Source of the DNA: Flavobacterium chungbukense
GTDB taxonomy: Bacteria; Bacteroidota; Bacteroidia; Flavobacteriales; Flavobacteriaceae
Assembly: GCF_020805785.1 (NCBI RefSeq)
Contig: NZ_JAJGZV010000001.1
Span: 372,001-436,000 of the forward strand
Length of the DNA: 64,000 bases
Direction of reading: 5' to 3'
In this document: piece by piece, positions 30,055 through 38,408 of the stretch
Position numbering within the stretch: the stretch's first letter is position 1
How the letters are laid out: every line of letters begins with the position of its first letter
Notes under the pieces: model-generated
The model's database searches: none
The model's input: only the letters and a program-made list of their open reading frames with translations
What the model was told of the DNA's origin: nothing
Made by a program: the position numbers and the translations under genes

Positions 30055-30495
30055 CTATTCTTGGTTTGTTTTCTTTCTCCAAGTAAAAGAATTTAAAATA
30101 TGTCTTTTTGCAAATCTTGCAGGAGAATCTGCGTTTACCATTTTTACGTAAGTTGCTTTTGGAACACTGATGTATTCGTAAACACTTCCGTTAGAAAAAT
30201 CAATGATTAAACGACCTTCAACAAATTTATAATCTGTGATAGAACAAGTTGAAATTGTTTCTGTATACTCAGGTAAATTAAGTTTAATAGTATCAGGATG
30301 AATACTTACTAAGAAATGGTAAGCTTCGATAATCGTTTTACTTTTTTCTTCTGCAGCTTTAAGACCAGTTTCATCTCCTACAAATTTATCTGGATGAGAT
30401 TCTTTCATCGCATTACGATAAATTGTTTTTAAATCTTTTAATTCTGCAGTTTTCTCTACGTTTAGTAACTTGCGGTATTCAACTATTTTTTTCAT
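30055..30495 (-). CDS. J-domain-like plus KTSC domain protein
   Basis: 146 residues. The N-terminal half resembles a DnaJ J domain: LKTIYRNAMKESHPDKF holds the HPD motif, followed by AAEEKSKTIIEAYHFL. The C-terminal half (about 85-140) is a KTSC domain (GRLIIDFSNGSVYEYISVPKATYVKMVNADSPARFAKRHI), a small beta-rich domain of unknown exact role often found with nucleic-acid enzymes. An isolated J-KTSC protein could be a co-chaperone for a nucleic-acid-bound partner. That is inference. A TACCTTTG box (minus strand, 30566-30573) may be part of its promoter. Confidence 0.75.
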   Translation of the reverse strand: MKKIVEYRKLLNVEKTAELKDLKTIYRNAMKESHPDKFVGDETGLKAAEEKSKTIIEAYHFLVSIHPDTIKLNLPEYTETISTCSITDYKFVEGRLIIDFSNGSVYEYISVPKATYVKMVNADSPARFAKRHILNSFTWRKKTNQE

Positions 30496-30639
30496 AAATA
30501 AAAGGTAACTACTTGTCTATTAGTTTGAAATCGTTTTGTTTTAGTTCAAATCGACAAATTTTTTGCAAAGGTACACTTTTTTTTAACTTTTTACTTTTGA
30601 TGGAAAAAATATTCAATAAAGTTAACTGTAAGTTTATTT

Positions 30640-30815
30640 TACCGCAAAAGGCGCAGGGATTTTTTTAACCGCAAAGTGCTCAATGGTTTATGCGAAGTTC
30701 GCTAAGTTTTTTTATTAGAGACTATCTATAAAAGCAAAGTTCGCAGAGCCTCGTATAAAAAAAACTTTGCGAACTTTGCGTAAATGTTAGCGTTCTTAGC
30801 GTTAAAACTTAAACG
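30640..30815. repeat. Intergenic GCAAAG/CGCTAAG-type imperfect palindrome
   Basis: The words ACCGCAAAG, GCGAAGTTCGCTAAG, AAGTTCGCAGAG, ACTTTGCGAACTTTGCG and TTAGCGTTCTTAGCG face each other over about 170 bases with no coding potential. It belongs to the same family as the much better preserved structure at 51894-52042. Confidence 0.55.
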
Positions 30816-30846
30816 TTTCAACAAAAAACCTGAACCTGAAAAAAAA

Positions 30847-31092
30847 TTATTCTGGCTTATGATTAGCCTTATCAAAGTTTCTTGATTTCTTTGGATATTT
30901 ATCATAGCTGATATCGCTCGGATTTTCAATAATTGACTTTATAGTAATCCAATCTCCAACTTTAAAATTAGATTGAACTGTTTTATAGTCTAAAAGATAT
31001 TCGCCACAGAAATAATTGTTGTTTTCATCTTTTTCGATAATGCCAGTAAAAACTCCTTTTTGTGGCATTTTTTGTTCTGAATCTGTAGACAT
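30847..31092 (-). CDS. Small protein of unknown function
   Basis: 81 residues from the ATG at 31092 (MSTDSEQKMPQKGVFTGI). Longer open frames extend upstream, but their added residues look non-coding and overlap the opposite gene's promoter. There is no signal peptide. The middle resembles a small beta-barrel (FTGIIEKDENNNYFCGEYLLDY, KVGDWITIKSII), and the tail is basic. It is transcribed divergently from the gene at 31177, and I do not recognise the family. Confidence 0.6.
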   Translation of the reverse strand: MSTDSEQKMPQKGVFTGIIEKDENNNYFCGEYLLDYKTVQSNFKVGDWITIKSIIENPSDISYDKYPKKSRNFDKANHKPE

Positions 31093-31176
31093 GATTTTTT
31101 GTTTTGAATTAAAGTGCAAAGGTAAGCAATTAATGTTTGGTTTAGGGAGTTCGCTGTAATCTGAGTATATTTGCAC

Positions 31177-31719
31177 ATGCAGAAAAATTTTAAGCCACAT
31201 CCTAATTCTTTTAAAAATACTTTTTGTGCTTTTAATGAAGTGTTGCAAGATGCTATTGAGGGATTAAAAAAACAGTTTGAAAGCAAAGCAGGGAGTACCT
31301 ATTATTATACAGAAGAAGGAATGTATCGCGTTTCGAATCATTGGGGGAGATTGGCTAATAGCAAATGGCGCTTGATTGCCCGAAATCCTGAAACAGAATC
31401 GAAAACTAAAATAGGTTTTGCAAAATGGGAAGAATTTTATCCCGATAATGCCGAAGAAAAACTTTATTATATCGAAGCCGATTTCGAAAATAATTCAGCC
31501 AATTATCAGCATAAAAATAATCCTCAGTTTGATGGAAAAGCGATTTTAAGAACAAGCTTTGAAACGGCTAAAAGGCTAAAACAAATTAGAAATCTGCAGC
31601 AACTTACCAATTGGGCAAAATATTTTGACTATGAAGATATCGATGATTTGCGAAAACAGATTATCAAAGAATTGATTTTTACAGAGAAAACTTTGGAACA
31701 AATTAAAAGAGAAATATAA
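31177..31719 (+). CDS. Hypothetical protein, about 180 residues
   Basis: ATG at 31177; the frame can be opened two codons earlier at a TTG, but the ATG is better. The product is soluble, rich in aromatic and charged residues (YRVSNHWGRLANSKWRLIARN, KIGFAKWEEFYPDNAEEKLYYIEADF), with a helical C-terminal tail. I do not recognise the family. Its stop overlaps the ATG of the next small gene (TAATG), so the two are translationally coupled. A TATATTTG box at 31166-31173 would place transcription very near the start codon. Confidence 0.65.
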   Translation: MQKNFKPHPNSFKNTFCAFNEVLQDAIEGLKKQFESKAGSTYYYTEEGMYRVSNHWGRLANSKWRLIARNPETESKTKIGFAKWEEFYPDNAEEKLYYIEADFENNSANYQHKNNPQFDGKAILRTSFETAKRLKQIRNLQQLTNWAKYFDYEDIDDLRKQIIKELIFTEKTLEQIKREI

Positions 31720-31859
31720 TGGGACGCAATAACGAAAAAAACATCAAAAAACATAACGATAAATTGCACAAAGCCCAAGCTAAAGCAAAACAAGCGGAGA
31801 TTTCGCGAAAAGAAAAGTTAAAAGAGATTATAAAAAAATTCAACGAAAGCAAAGAATAA
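31719..31859 (+). CDS. Small basic coiled-coil protein (46 residues)
   Basis: It starts inside the preceding stop codon (TAATG). The sequence begins MGRNNEKNIKKHNDKLHK and is almost entirely Lys/Glu/Ala helix, with no hydrophobic core typical of a toxin. Coupling to the 180-residue protein suggests a partner or a nucleic-acid-binding helper. Function unknown. Confidence 0.6.
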   Translation: MGRNNEKNIKKHNDKLHKAQAKAKQAEISRKEKLKEIIKKFNESKE

Positions 31860-31866
31860 ATATTTA

Positions 31867-31964
31867 GTTGCCACGAATTTCACGAATTAGCACGAATTTT
31901 ATTTAAAATATGTGTTCAATGCATATTAAAAATTAGTGAAAATTTGTGTAATTCGTGGCGAAAA
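31867..31964. repeat. Intergenic CACGAATT-type inverted repeat
   Basis: TTGCCACGAATTTCAC at the left faces GTGTAATTCGTGGCGAA at the right, with further CACGAATT words inside. The 98-bp element fills the gap between two genes read in the same direction. Confidence 0.6.
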
Positions 31965-31976
31965 AAACACAAACAA

Positions 31977-32210
31977 ATGAATTCAAAAGTCGAAACACTA
32001 AAAGCAAGCGTACAGGAAATTATAGATTTAATCGCTGCAAAAAATGACAGAGAAGCCAATAATAAGCTTTTAGAAGTAAGTGAAACGCTTGACGAAATGA
32101 TTGATTTTGCCGAAGAAGACGAAGAAGTCAGAGAAATTACTCGTTATCAGGTTTTGTTAAATCAGCTTCATGTAAAGATTAATGGAGAAGAACCTGTCGA
32201 TGGAGAATAA
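31977..32210 (+). CDS. Small acidic helical protein of unknown function
   Basis: 77 residues from the ATG at 31977 (MNSKVETLKASVQEIIDLIAA). It is wholly alpha-helical and acidic (EVSETLDEMIDFAEEDEEV). Its end overlaps the start of the YchJ-like gene by 11 bases in another frame, so they form one operon. It is a conserved-looking small protein without a recognised domain. Confidence 0.6.
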   Translation: MNSKVETLKASVQEIIDLIAAKNDREANNKLLEVSETLDEMIDFAEEDEEVREITRYQVLLNQLHVKINGEEPVDGE

Positions 32211-32580
32211 AAAATGTTTCTGTGATACAGAATTGCCTTTTAATGATTGTTGCGGATTGTATATAAACGGCAGTCAAAAAGCGCCTTCAGCATTAGCGCT
32301 GATGCGTTCTCGATATTCGGCTTATGCTTCTCATAATGCCGATTATTTAATGGAAACGACCCATGTTTCAGAAAGAAAATATTATTCAAAACCTGAAATT
32401 TTAAAGTGGGCTGTATCTAACAAATGGCAAAAGTTGGAAATTTTAACTTTCACAGATCATACAGTCGAATTCAAAGCTTACTTTCTAGATTCAAATAACC
32501 AGCCTCAAACTCATTACGAGTTTTCTACTTTTAAACTTGAAAATGATGCTTGGTATTATCTAGACGGAAAGTTTGAATAA
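32200..32580 (+). CDS. YchJ family metal-binding protein (SEC-C motif)
   Basis: 126 residues from the ATG at 32200. The N-terminus carries the SEC-C-like zinc cluster CFCDTELPFNDCCGLYI, followed by the YchJ hallmark ALALMRSRYSAYASHNADYLMETTH and an NTF2-like C-terminal half. The role of YchJ is not established. The chosen start gives the family's usual N-terminus; an upstream in-frame GTG-type start would overlap the previous gene further. Confidence 0.85.
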   Translation: MENKKCFCDTELPFNDCCGLYINGSQKAPSALALMRSRYSAYASHNADYLMETTHVSERKYYSKPEILKWAVSNKWQKLEILTFTDHTVEFKAYFLDSNNQPQTHYEFSTFKLENDAWYYLDGKFE

Positions 32581-32686
32581 TTAACATATCTAACATTGTT
32601 AACTTCTGTTTTTGGTTGAATATTTTAACTAAAAATTAATAAACGATTCGTTTTTCATAATTCTAAAAAGACGTAATTTTAGATTT

Positions 32687-33805
32687 ATGAAAAACGAATT
32701 TAAAAAAGGCTTTTATTTTAAGACTTACGAAGCTCCTTTTCAGTCTCCGTTTGATAAACTTTTTACGATTTTTAAAGAGTTAATCACTCATACTTCGGGT
32801 GATTTTGACGAAGCCATCAGTTGGCTTCGGGAACTGGATATAGAATATAAACTTACCGACGAGAATTACACTATTGATGACTTTATTGAAGATTTAAAGA
32901 AAAAAGGTTATATCAAAGATGAAGTGAAAGAAGATGGAAGTTCCGGTCTCGGAATTACCGCAAAAACGGAAAGAGCAATCAGACAACAAGCTTTAGATCA
33001 AATATTTGGAAATCTCAAGCGTTCTGGAAACGGAAATCATAAGACAAAATATGCTGGAAACGGCGATGAACATACGGGAGAATTCCGCGAATTTAATTTT
33101 GGGGATAGCTTAGAAAGAATTTCTTTAACCGAAAGTCTCAGAAATGCTCAAGTTAACAACGGTGTCGAAAATTTTATGCTGACTGAAAACGATTTGGTTG
33201 TAGAAGATGCTCAGTATAAAGCCCAAATGAGTACAGTTTTAATGATTGACATTAGCCACAGTATGATTTTGTACGGCGAAGATCGAATCACACCTGCCAA
33301 AAAAGTGGCAATGGCTTTGGCAGAACTAATCACAACTCGATACCCGAAAGATACGCTGGATATTTTAGTTTTCGGAAATGATGCTTGGACAATTCCAATT
33401 AAAGATCTGCCTTATTTACAAGTTGGACCTTATCATACTAATACCGTTGCAGGTTTACAATTGGCAATGGATATTCTTCGAAGAAAACGAAATACCAACA
33501 AGCAGATTTTTATGATTACCGATGGAAAACCAAGCTGCGTTCGCGAACGTGATGGTTCCTATTATATGAATAGTAACGGTTTGGATGAATATATTGTCGA
33601 TAAATGTTACACGCAGGCACAGCAGGCAAGAAAACTGCATATTCCAATTACGACTTTTATGATTGCCAGAGATCCGTATTTACAGCGTTTTGTAAATCAG
33701 TTTACTGAAGCCAATCAAGGAAAAGCATTTTACACTGGACTGAAAGGTTTAGGTGAAATGATTTTTGAAGATTATGAAACGAATAGGAAGAAGAGAATTA
33801 AGTAA
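32687..33805 (+). CDS. VWA domain-containing protein (partner of the MoxR/ChlI-like AAA ATPase)
   Basis: 372 residues. The C-terminal half is a von Willebrand factor A domain with a MIDAS motif (MIDISHSMILYGEDRITPAKKVA, i.e. DxSxS), a later MITDGKPSC, and a conserved end MIFEDYETNRKKRIK. The N-terminal half is helical and charged. It precedes an AAA+ ATPase of the MoxR/Mg-chelatase type, a well-known pair that acts in metal insertion or protein remodelling. The target is unknown. The pair is read in the same direction with a 130-bp gap. Confidence 0.85.
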   Translation: MKNEFKKGFYFKTYEAPFQSPFDKLFTIFKELITHTSGDFDEAISWLRELDIEYKLTDENYTIDDFIEDLKKKGYIKDEVKEDGSSGLGITAKTERAIRQQALDQIFGNLKRSGNGNHKTKYAGNGDEHTGEFREFNFGDSLERISLTESLRNAQVNNGVENFMLTENDLVVEDAQYKAQMSTVLMIDISHSMILYGEDRITPAKKVAMALAELITTRYPKDTLDILVFGNDAWTIPIKDLPYLQVGPYHTNTVAGLQLAMDILRRKRNTNKQIFMITDGKPSCVRERDGSYYMNSNGLDEYIVDKCYTQAQQARKLHIPITTFMIARDPYLQRFVNQFTEANQGKAFYTGLKGLGEMIFEDYETNRKKRIK

Positions 33806-33900
33806 GGTTCTGAGGTGCTAAGATTCTAAGGTTCTAAGGTTCAGAGGAACAAAGGTTCAGAGGTTTTCTGTAGAGACGCACCGCAGTGCATCTAACATAA
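33806..33900. repeat. GGTTCTAAG-type degenerate tandem words
   Basis: GGTTCTGAGG, GTGCTAAGATTCTAAGG, TTCTAAGGTTCAGAGG and AAAGGTTCAGAGG follow each other, then GAGACGCACCGCAGTGCATC. This non-coding repeat is of a kind also seen at 39826, 52060, 55258, 59093 and 59200. Confidence 0.55.
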
Positions 33901-33936
33901 TCCAAATCAATAATAAACAATCTATATTTCAATAAG

Positions 33937-35400
33937 ATGGAAATCAATACTATAAAGACATTAGGTCAATTAAAAGCCGCTGGATATAAAAGTACAAGCA
34001 TAAAGGATGAATTGCGAAATAATCTTCGCGAAAAAATTAAATCTGGAAAACCTGTTTTTGAAGGGGTTCATGGTTTTGAAAATACCGTAATTCCAGAATT
34101 GGAAAGAGCTATTTTATCACGTCATAATATCAATCTTTTAGGGCTTCGAGGACAGGCGAAAACTCGTTTAGCGCGTAAAATGATTGAATTATTAGATGAA
34201 TATATTCCGTATGTTTCTGGTTCAGAGATCAATGATGATCCGTTAAATCCAATTTCGCGCTTTGCAAAAGATTTAATTGATGAAAAAGGAGATGAAACTC
34301 CCATTTCATGGTTGCACAGAAGTGACCGTTTCTTCGAAAAACTAGCAACTCCAGATGTAACGGTTGCCGATTTAATTGGTGATGTTGATCCAATTAAAGC
34401 AGCAAATTTAAAATTATCGTACGCAGATGACCGCGTAATTCACTTCGGAATGATTCCGAGAGCCAATCGCTGTATTTTTGTGATAAATGAATTGCCCGAT
34501 TTACAAGCGAGAATTCAAGTGGCTTTGTTTAATATTTTGCAAGAAGGCGATATACAAATTAGAGGATTCAAATTGAGAATGCCTTTAGATATGCAATTTG
34601 TTTTCACAGCAAATCCAGAAGATTATACGAATAGAGGAAGTATTGTTACGCCTTTAAAAGATAGAATTGGTTCTCAGATTCTAACACATTATCCAGAAAG
34701 CATTGCAATTGCCAGAACGATTACAGAGCAAGAATCTAAATTAGATCAAAACCAGGCTGATATTGTTTATGTGCCAAGTTTAGCAAGAGATATTTTAGAA
34801 CAGATAAGTTTCGAAGCCCGCGAAAGTGAATATATAGATAATAAAAGTGGTGTAAGTGCCAGAATGAGTATTACGGCATTTGAAAACTTAATAAGTACAG
34901 CAGAACGACGTGCCTTAATTTCTGGTGTCGATAAAACAACTTTACGTTTATCAGATTTTATTGGAATCATTCCGGCGATTACTGGAAAAGTAGAATTGGT
35001 TTACGAAGGAGAGCAGGAAGGGGCAGATGTTGTGGCTGAAAGCCTTATAGGTTCTGCTATTCGAACTTTATTTCCTGAGTATTTTCCAAAAATAGAAAAA
35101 CTCGAAAAACCAGACGAAAAAACGCCTTATTCTGATGTGGTAGAATGGTTTTTTGCAGAAAGCGGTTTCGAATTATTAGATGATGCTTCAGATAAAGACT
35201 ACAAAAGTATTCTGGACGAAGTAACGCCATTAGATGATTTATTGAAAAAATACCAGCCGCAAACAGCAAAAGAAGATGAATACTTTTTGAAAGAATTTGT
35301 TTTGTGGGGATTAGTAGAATATAGAAAATTAAGTAAGGACCGATTTGCGAAAGGAAATCAGTTTAGAGATATTTACGGAAGTTATATCAGTAAATTCTAA
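33937..35400 (+). CDS. MoxR/magnesium-chelatase-like AAA+ ATPase
   Basis: 487 residues. Walker A variant GLRGQAKTRLAR (near residue 68-80), Walker-B-like region RCIFVINELPDLQARIQ and sensor region QFVFTANPEDYTNRG place it with ChlI/BchI-like AAA+ proteins. It forms a pair with the VWA protein just upstream, as in chelatase I/D or MoxR/VWA systems. The C-terminal 120 residues are helical. It is probably a remodelling ATPase for an unknown target, with no tetrapyrrole genes nearby. Confidence 0.85.
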   Translation: MEINTIKTLGQLKAAGYKSTSIKDELRNNLREKIKSGKPVFEGVHGFENTVIPELERAILSRHNINLLGLRGQAKTRLARKMIELLDEYIPYVSGSEINDDPLNPISRFAKDLIDEKGDETPISWLHRSDRFFEKLATPDVTVADLIGDVDPIKAANLKLSYADDRVIHFGMIPRANRCIFVINELPDLQARIQVALFNILQEGDIQIRGFKLRMPLDMQFVFTANPEDYTNRGSIVTPLKDRIGSQILTHYPESIAIARTITEQESKLDQNQADIVYVPSLARDILEQISFEARESEYIDNKSGVSARMSITAFENLISTAERRALISGVDKTTLRLSDFIGIIPAITGKVELVYEGEQEGADVVAESLIGSAIRTLFPEYFPKIEKLEKPDEKTPYSDVVEWFFAESGFELLDDASDKDYKSILDEVTPLDDLLKKYQPQTAKEDEYFLKEFVLWGLVEYRKLSKDRFAKGNQFRDIYGSYISKF

Positions 35401-35461
35401 GAAAGGGAATATTTTAATTTAACGTTTAAGTTGTTTTTAATCGTTTATCATTTACTATAAT

Positions 35462-35571
35462 TAATCTGTATAATATCTGCCTTAATCTGTGCAAATCTGC
35501 ATGAAAAATCTATGCGTAAAAATTGTTTCTCGCAGATTTAAAAAGATTTTAGCAGATCAAATTAGATTTTG
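35462..35571. repeat. Intergenic AATCTGC/GCAGATT-type palindrome
   Basis: ATCTGCCTTAATCTGTGCAA with ATCTGC at the left faces GCAGATTTAAAAAGATTTT with AGCAGAT at the right. It is the same word family as 48272-48472, non-coding, just after the AAA ATPase gene. Confidence 0.55.
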
Positions 35572-35602
35572 TTTAATCCAACAGTTTAAGATTTAATCTG
35601 GT

Positions 35603-35637
35603 CTAGCTGGTTTTTTAAAACCGGCTGGGCTTTTTTA
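35603..35637 (+). terminator. Terminator between the AAA ATPase and the DMT transporter
   Basis: AGCTGGTTTT pairs with AAAACCGGCT (one G-U pair) and is followed by GGGCTTTTTT. It ends about 40 bases before the next start codon. Confidence 0.65.
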
Positions 35638-35676
35638 TTTGACAAAAGATTACTTTTACAATCCAAAAATGAATTT

Positions 35677-36531
35677 ATGTTATTCCTTATATTAAGTATT
35701 CTTTGCAGTGTTATTGTAGGCGTTATATTCAAAATTTCCAGAAAATATGAAGCCAATCCGTCTCAGATTATTTCATTAAATTACGTAACAGCTTTAACGC
35801 TTTGTTATTTTACGTTTAGTCCAGATGTTAAAGCAATTGATCATAATGCGCCGTTAGAAATTTATACAGCAGTCGGAATTTTGCTTCCTATTGTATTTTT
35901 ATTTTTGGCACTTTCTATAAAATTTATGGGAATTGCCAAAACCGATGCCGCACAGCGATTATCACTTTTTATTCCCATTCTGGCATCTTGGTTATTGTTT
36001 AATGAAGCCTTTAATACCTACAAAGTAATTGGGGTTTTGGTTGGGTTTTCAGCACTTTTATTCATCCTTAAAAAACCATCAGACAACACAGAAAATAAAT
36101 GGATTTATCCAACAATGGTTTTGTTTGGTTTCGGTATTGTTGATATTCTTTTTAAGAAAATTGCTTTATACACTGCTGTACCTTATACGACTTCCTTATT
36201 TTTGGTTTTCCTGATTTCGTTTGCAGTTTCACTAGTCATTGTTATGTATAAAGCATTCGTAACAAAAGAAAATTTTGCAGTTAAAAATATTCCTTTTGGA
36301 CTGCTGGTCGGAATTTTTAACTTCGGAAATATATTATTTTACTTAAAGGCGCACAAAGCATTTTCAGAAAATCCATCGACAGTTTTTGCAGGAATGAATA
36401 TGGGTGTAATTATTCTTGGAACGGTAATCGGAGCTTTTTTCTTCAAAGAGAAATTATCTAAAATCAATATTTTAGGATTGGTTTTAGCTTTAACAGCAGT
36501 AATTTTTATCGTTTTTTCGCAATTACAATAA
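35677..36531 (+). CDS. DMT superfamily (EamA-like) transporter
   Basis: 284 residues with about ten hydrophobic segments in two repeats. The C-terminal repeat ends in VIILGTVIGAFFFKEKLSKINILGLVLALTAVIFIVF, which is typical of EamA/DMT permeases. Substrate unknown. It is a single gene after a terminator. Confidence 0.78.
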   Translation: MLFLILSILCSVIVGVIFKISRKYEANPSQIISLNYVTALTLCYFTFSPDVKAIDHNAPLEIYTAVGILLPIVFLFLALSIKFMGIAKTDAAQRLSLFIPILASWLLFNEAFNTYKVIGVLVGFSALLFILKKPSDNTENKWIYPTMVLFGFGIVDILFKKIALYTAVPYTTSLFLVFLISFAVSLVIVMYKAFVTKENFAVKNIPFGLLVGIFNFGNILFYLKAHKAFSENPSTVFAGMNMGVIILGTVIGAFFFKEKLSKINILGLVLALTAVIFIVFSQLQ

Positions 36532-36638
36532 TTTTTTTAACGCCGTAATTCTTTAGTTTACAGTAGTTTTAATGACTGTTTTTAAAAATTGTAAAAATAA
36601 ACTCGACTAATTCTATAGAATTTATAAATATATTTTTG

Positions 36639-36646
36639 TAGCTTTG
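36639..36646 (+). promoter_or_regulatory. -7 box upstream of the Cys-rich leader ORF
   Basis: TAGCTTTG fits TAnnTTTG exactly and ends 8 bases before the ATG of the first mini-ORF, so the transcript would start at or next to that ATG. No clear -33 TTG is seen at the right spacing. Confidence 0.4.
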
Positions 36647-36654
36647 CTTCAACA

Positions 36655-36744
36655 ATGAAAAACTATAGCCGAAATATTAAGATGTCTTTCCATTGCAGCT
36701 TTGCGATGTGCTGCATGTTGAATCACGTTTTGAAATGGCGTTAA
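36655..36744 (+). CDS. Cys/Met/His-rich 29-residue leader-peptide candidate
   Basis: MKNYSRNIKMSFHCSFAMCC is followed by nine more residues, with Cys at 14, 19 and 20 and clustered Met and His. It starts directly after a -7 box and stops 33 bases before a strong terminator, the arrangement of a transcription attenuator. A second mini-ORF of similar pattern lies beyond the terminator (36832). I do not know a named family. The coding role rests on layout and on the shared pattern of the two peptides. Confidence 0.45.
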   Translation: MKNYSRNIKMSFHCSFAMCCMLNHVLKWR

Positions 36745-36777
36745 TAGAGAAAGTACTTGTTAGTTATTTTTTTTTTT

Positions 36778-36810
36778 AGCCTTTCATTGCACCATGAAAG
36801 GCTTTTTTTT
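36778..36810 (+). terminator. Terminator/attenuator between the two Cys-rich mini-ORFs
   Basis: AGCCTTTCAT and ATGAAAGGCT pair around TGCACC and are followed by eight T. The left arm resembles TCTTTCCATTGCAGC inside the first mini-ORF (36684-36700), so alternative pairings that depend on ribosome position are possible. Confidence 0.65.
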
Positions 36811-36831
36811 GAATCGTTAAAAAATCTATAT

Positions 36832-36912
36832 ATGAGAACCAATAGAAATTTAAAAATTTTGATGCGCAGCTGTCTGATAAAGATTCCGTGTTGTATCAAT
36901 TTTAAGAGATAA
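36832..36912 (+). CDS. Second Cys-rich mini-ORF (26 residues) upstream of glutamate dehydrogenase
   Basis: MRTNRNLKILMRSCLIKIPC continues with C, then INFKR. It shares with the first mini-ORF the start M-[KR]-x2-4-R-N-[IL]-K, a Cys at position 14 and a CC pair near 20. It ends 77 bases before the dehydrogenase ATG with no terminator between, so it could be a translated leader of that gene. Inference from pattern only. Confidence 0.4.
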   Translation: MRTNRNLKILMRSCLIKIPCCINFKR

Positions 36913-36989
36913 GAAGAAATAAGGAAAATCTTCGAAGCAGAAGAAATTCAATACTATAAAAAGATAACCCAAACCTAAAAACTATAAAA

Positions 36990-38276
36990 ATGAGCTCAGA
37001 AATTATAAAACAGAATCCGTTTCAATCGATGATTGATCGCTTTAATATCGCTGCAGATATTTTAAAATTAGACGATTCGCTTCGTCAGAAATTGCAGCGC
37101 CCAGAAAAACAAATTACTGTAAATTTTTCAATTGTTTTAGACAACGGAAACGTTGAGAACTTTGAAGGATATCGTGTTATTCATAACACAGCATTAGGAC
37201 CTTCAAAAGGTGGTATTCGTTATGATACCGCCGTAAATTTAGACGAAGTAAAAGCACTTGCCGCCTGGATGACCTGGAAATCTGCTGTAACTGGAATTCC
37301 CTTTGGTGGAGCTAAAGGCGGCATTATTTGCGAGCCAAAAAATCATTCTAAAACAGAATTAGAAAAAATTACAAGAGCTTACACGAAAGCTTTAGCTGAT
37401 ATTTTCGGTCCAGAAAAAGATGTTCCTGCACCGGATATGGGAACAGGTCCAGACGAAATGGGCTGGCTAATGGATGAGTTTTCTCTTTTGCACGGAAGAC
37501 CAATTCATGCTGTGGTTACAGGAAAACACTTGCATTCAGGAGGGTCTTTGGGAAGAGTAGAAGCAACAGGAAGAGGCGTTACTATCATCAGTATTTTGGC
37601 GCTTCAAAAACTAAAAATCAGACCAGGGAGAGCAACGGCAGCAATTCAAGGTTTTGGAAATGTAGGATTGCATTCTGCTTTGTTTTTATACGAAAAAGGA
37701 GTGAAAATTGTTGCTGTTAGTGATGTTTCAGAAGCTTTTTACAATCCAAATGGAATCAATATCCCAGAGCTGATTTTATATTATAATTTAAATAATAAAA
37801 CCATAAAAGGCTATCCGAATTCGGTGGCGATTAAACACAAAGATTTATTGCTTTTGGATGTTGATGTGTTGATTCCTGCTGCAAAAGAAGATGTTATTAC
37901 ACAGAAAAACGCAGGAGATATTCAAGCAAGAATTATTGTGGAAGGTGCCAATGGACCAGTTTCTTCAGATGCAGATCAGATTTTACATGATAAAAATATA
38001 TTAGTTGTTCCTGATATTTTAGCCAATGCGGGCGGTGTTACAGTTTCTTATTTCGAGTGGCTTCAGAATTCGCTTTTGGAGTCTTGGAGAATTCACCAGA
38101 TCAATAAACGTCTGGAGGATATTTTAGAAAAAGGTTTTGAAACTGTTTTTAGAGTGGCAGTAAAACATGATGTAACGCCTCGTATTGCTGCTTATATAAT
38201 TGCTTTGAAAAAAGTAGCCGAAACACAATCGGTTAAAGAAGTAGCGCTGGAAGCTCCTTTGTTTAAGCAGAATTAA
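36990..38276 (+). CDS. Glu/Leu/Phe/Val dehydrogenase (glutamate dehydrogenase)
   Basis: 428 residues. The catalytic domain has the substrate-binding GPSKGGIRY and the Lys-containing PFGGAKGGI, then PDMGTGPDEMGWLMDEF. The Rossmann domain has GFGNVG. It interconverts glutamate and 2-oxoglutarate with NAD(P). The length and the LPDILANAGGVTVSYFEWLQN-like end (here VPDILANAGG) are typical. It is the only large gene behind the two Cys-rich mini-ORFs, which suggests control by translation of a leader. Confidence 0.92.
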   Translation: MSSEIIKQNPFQSMIDRFNIAADILKLDDSLRQKLQRPEKQITVNFSIVLDNGNVENFEGYRVIHNTALGPSKGGIRYDTAVNLDEVKALAAWMTWKSAVTGIPFGGAKGGIICEPKNHSKTELEKITRAYTKALADIFGPEKDVPAPDMGTGPDEMGWLMDEFSLLHGRPIHAVVTGKHLHSGGSLGRVEATGRGVTIISILALQKLKIRPGRATAAIQGFGNVGLHSALFLYEKGVKIVAVSDVSEAFYNPNGINIPELILYYNLNNKTIKGYPNSVAIKHKDLLLLDVDVLIPAAKEDVITQKNAGDIQARIIVEGANGPVSSDADQILHDKNILVVPDILANAGGVTVSYFEWLQNSLLESWRIHQINKRLEDILEKGFETVFRVAVKHDVTPRIAAYIIALKKVAETQSVKEVALEAPLFKQN

Positions 38277-38408
38277 ATCAGGTTTACTTCGTAAAAGATC
38301 ATTTTCGTTGATTACGTTTTTTGTCTACTAAAAAACGTGATTGATGGAAATGTCTTTTTCGTTTGTGCTTTAGAATACCATTTTTAGAATCGAAAAATAT
38401 CAACCAAA

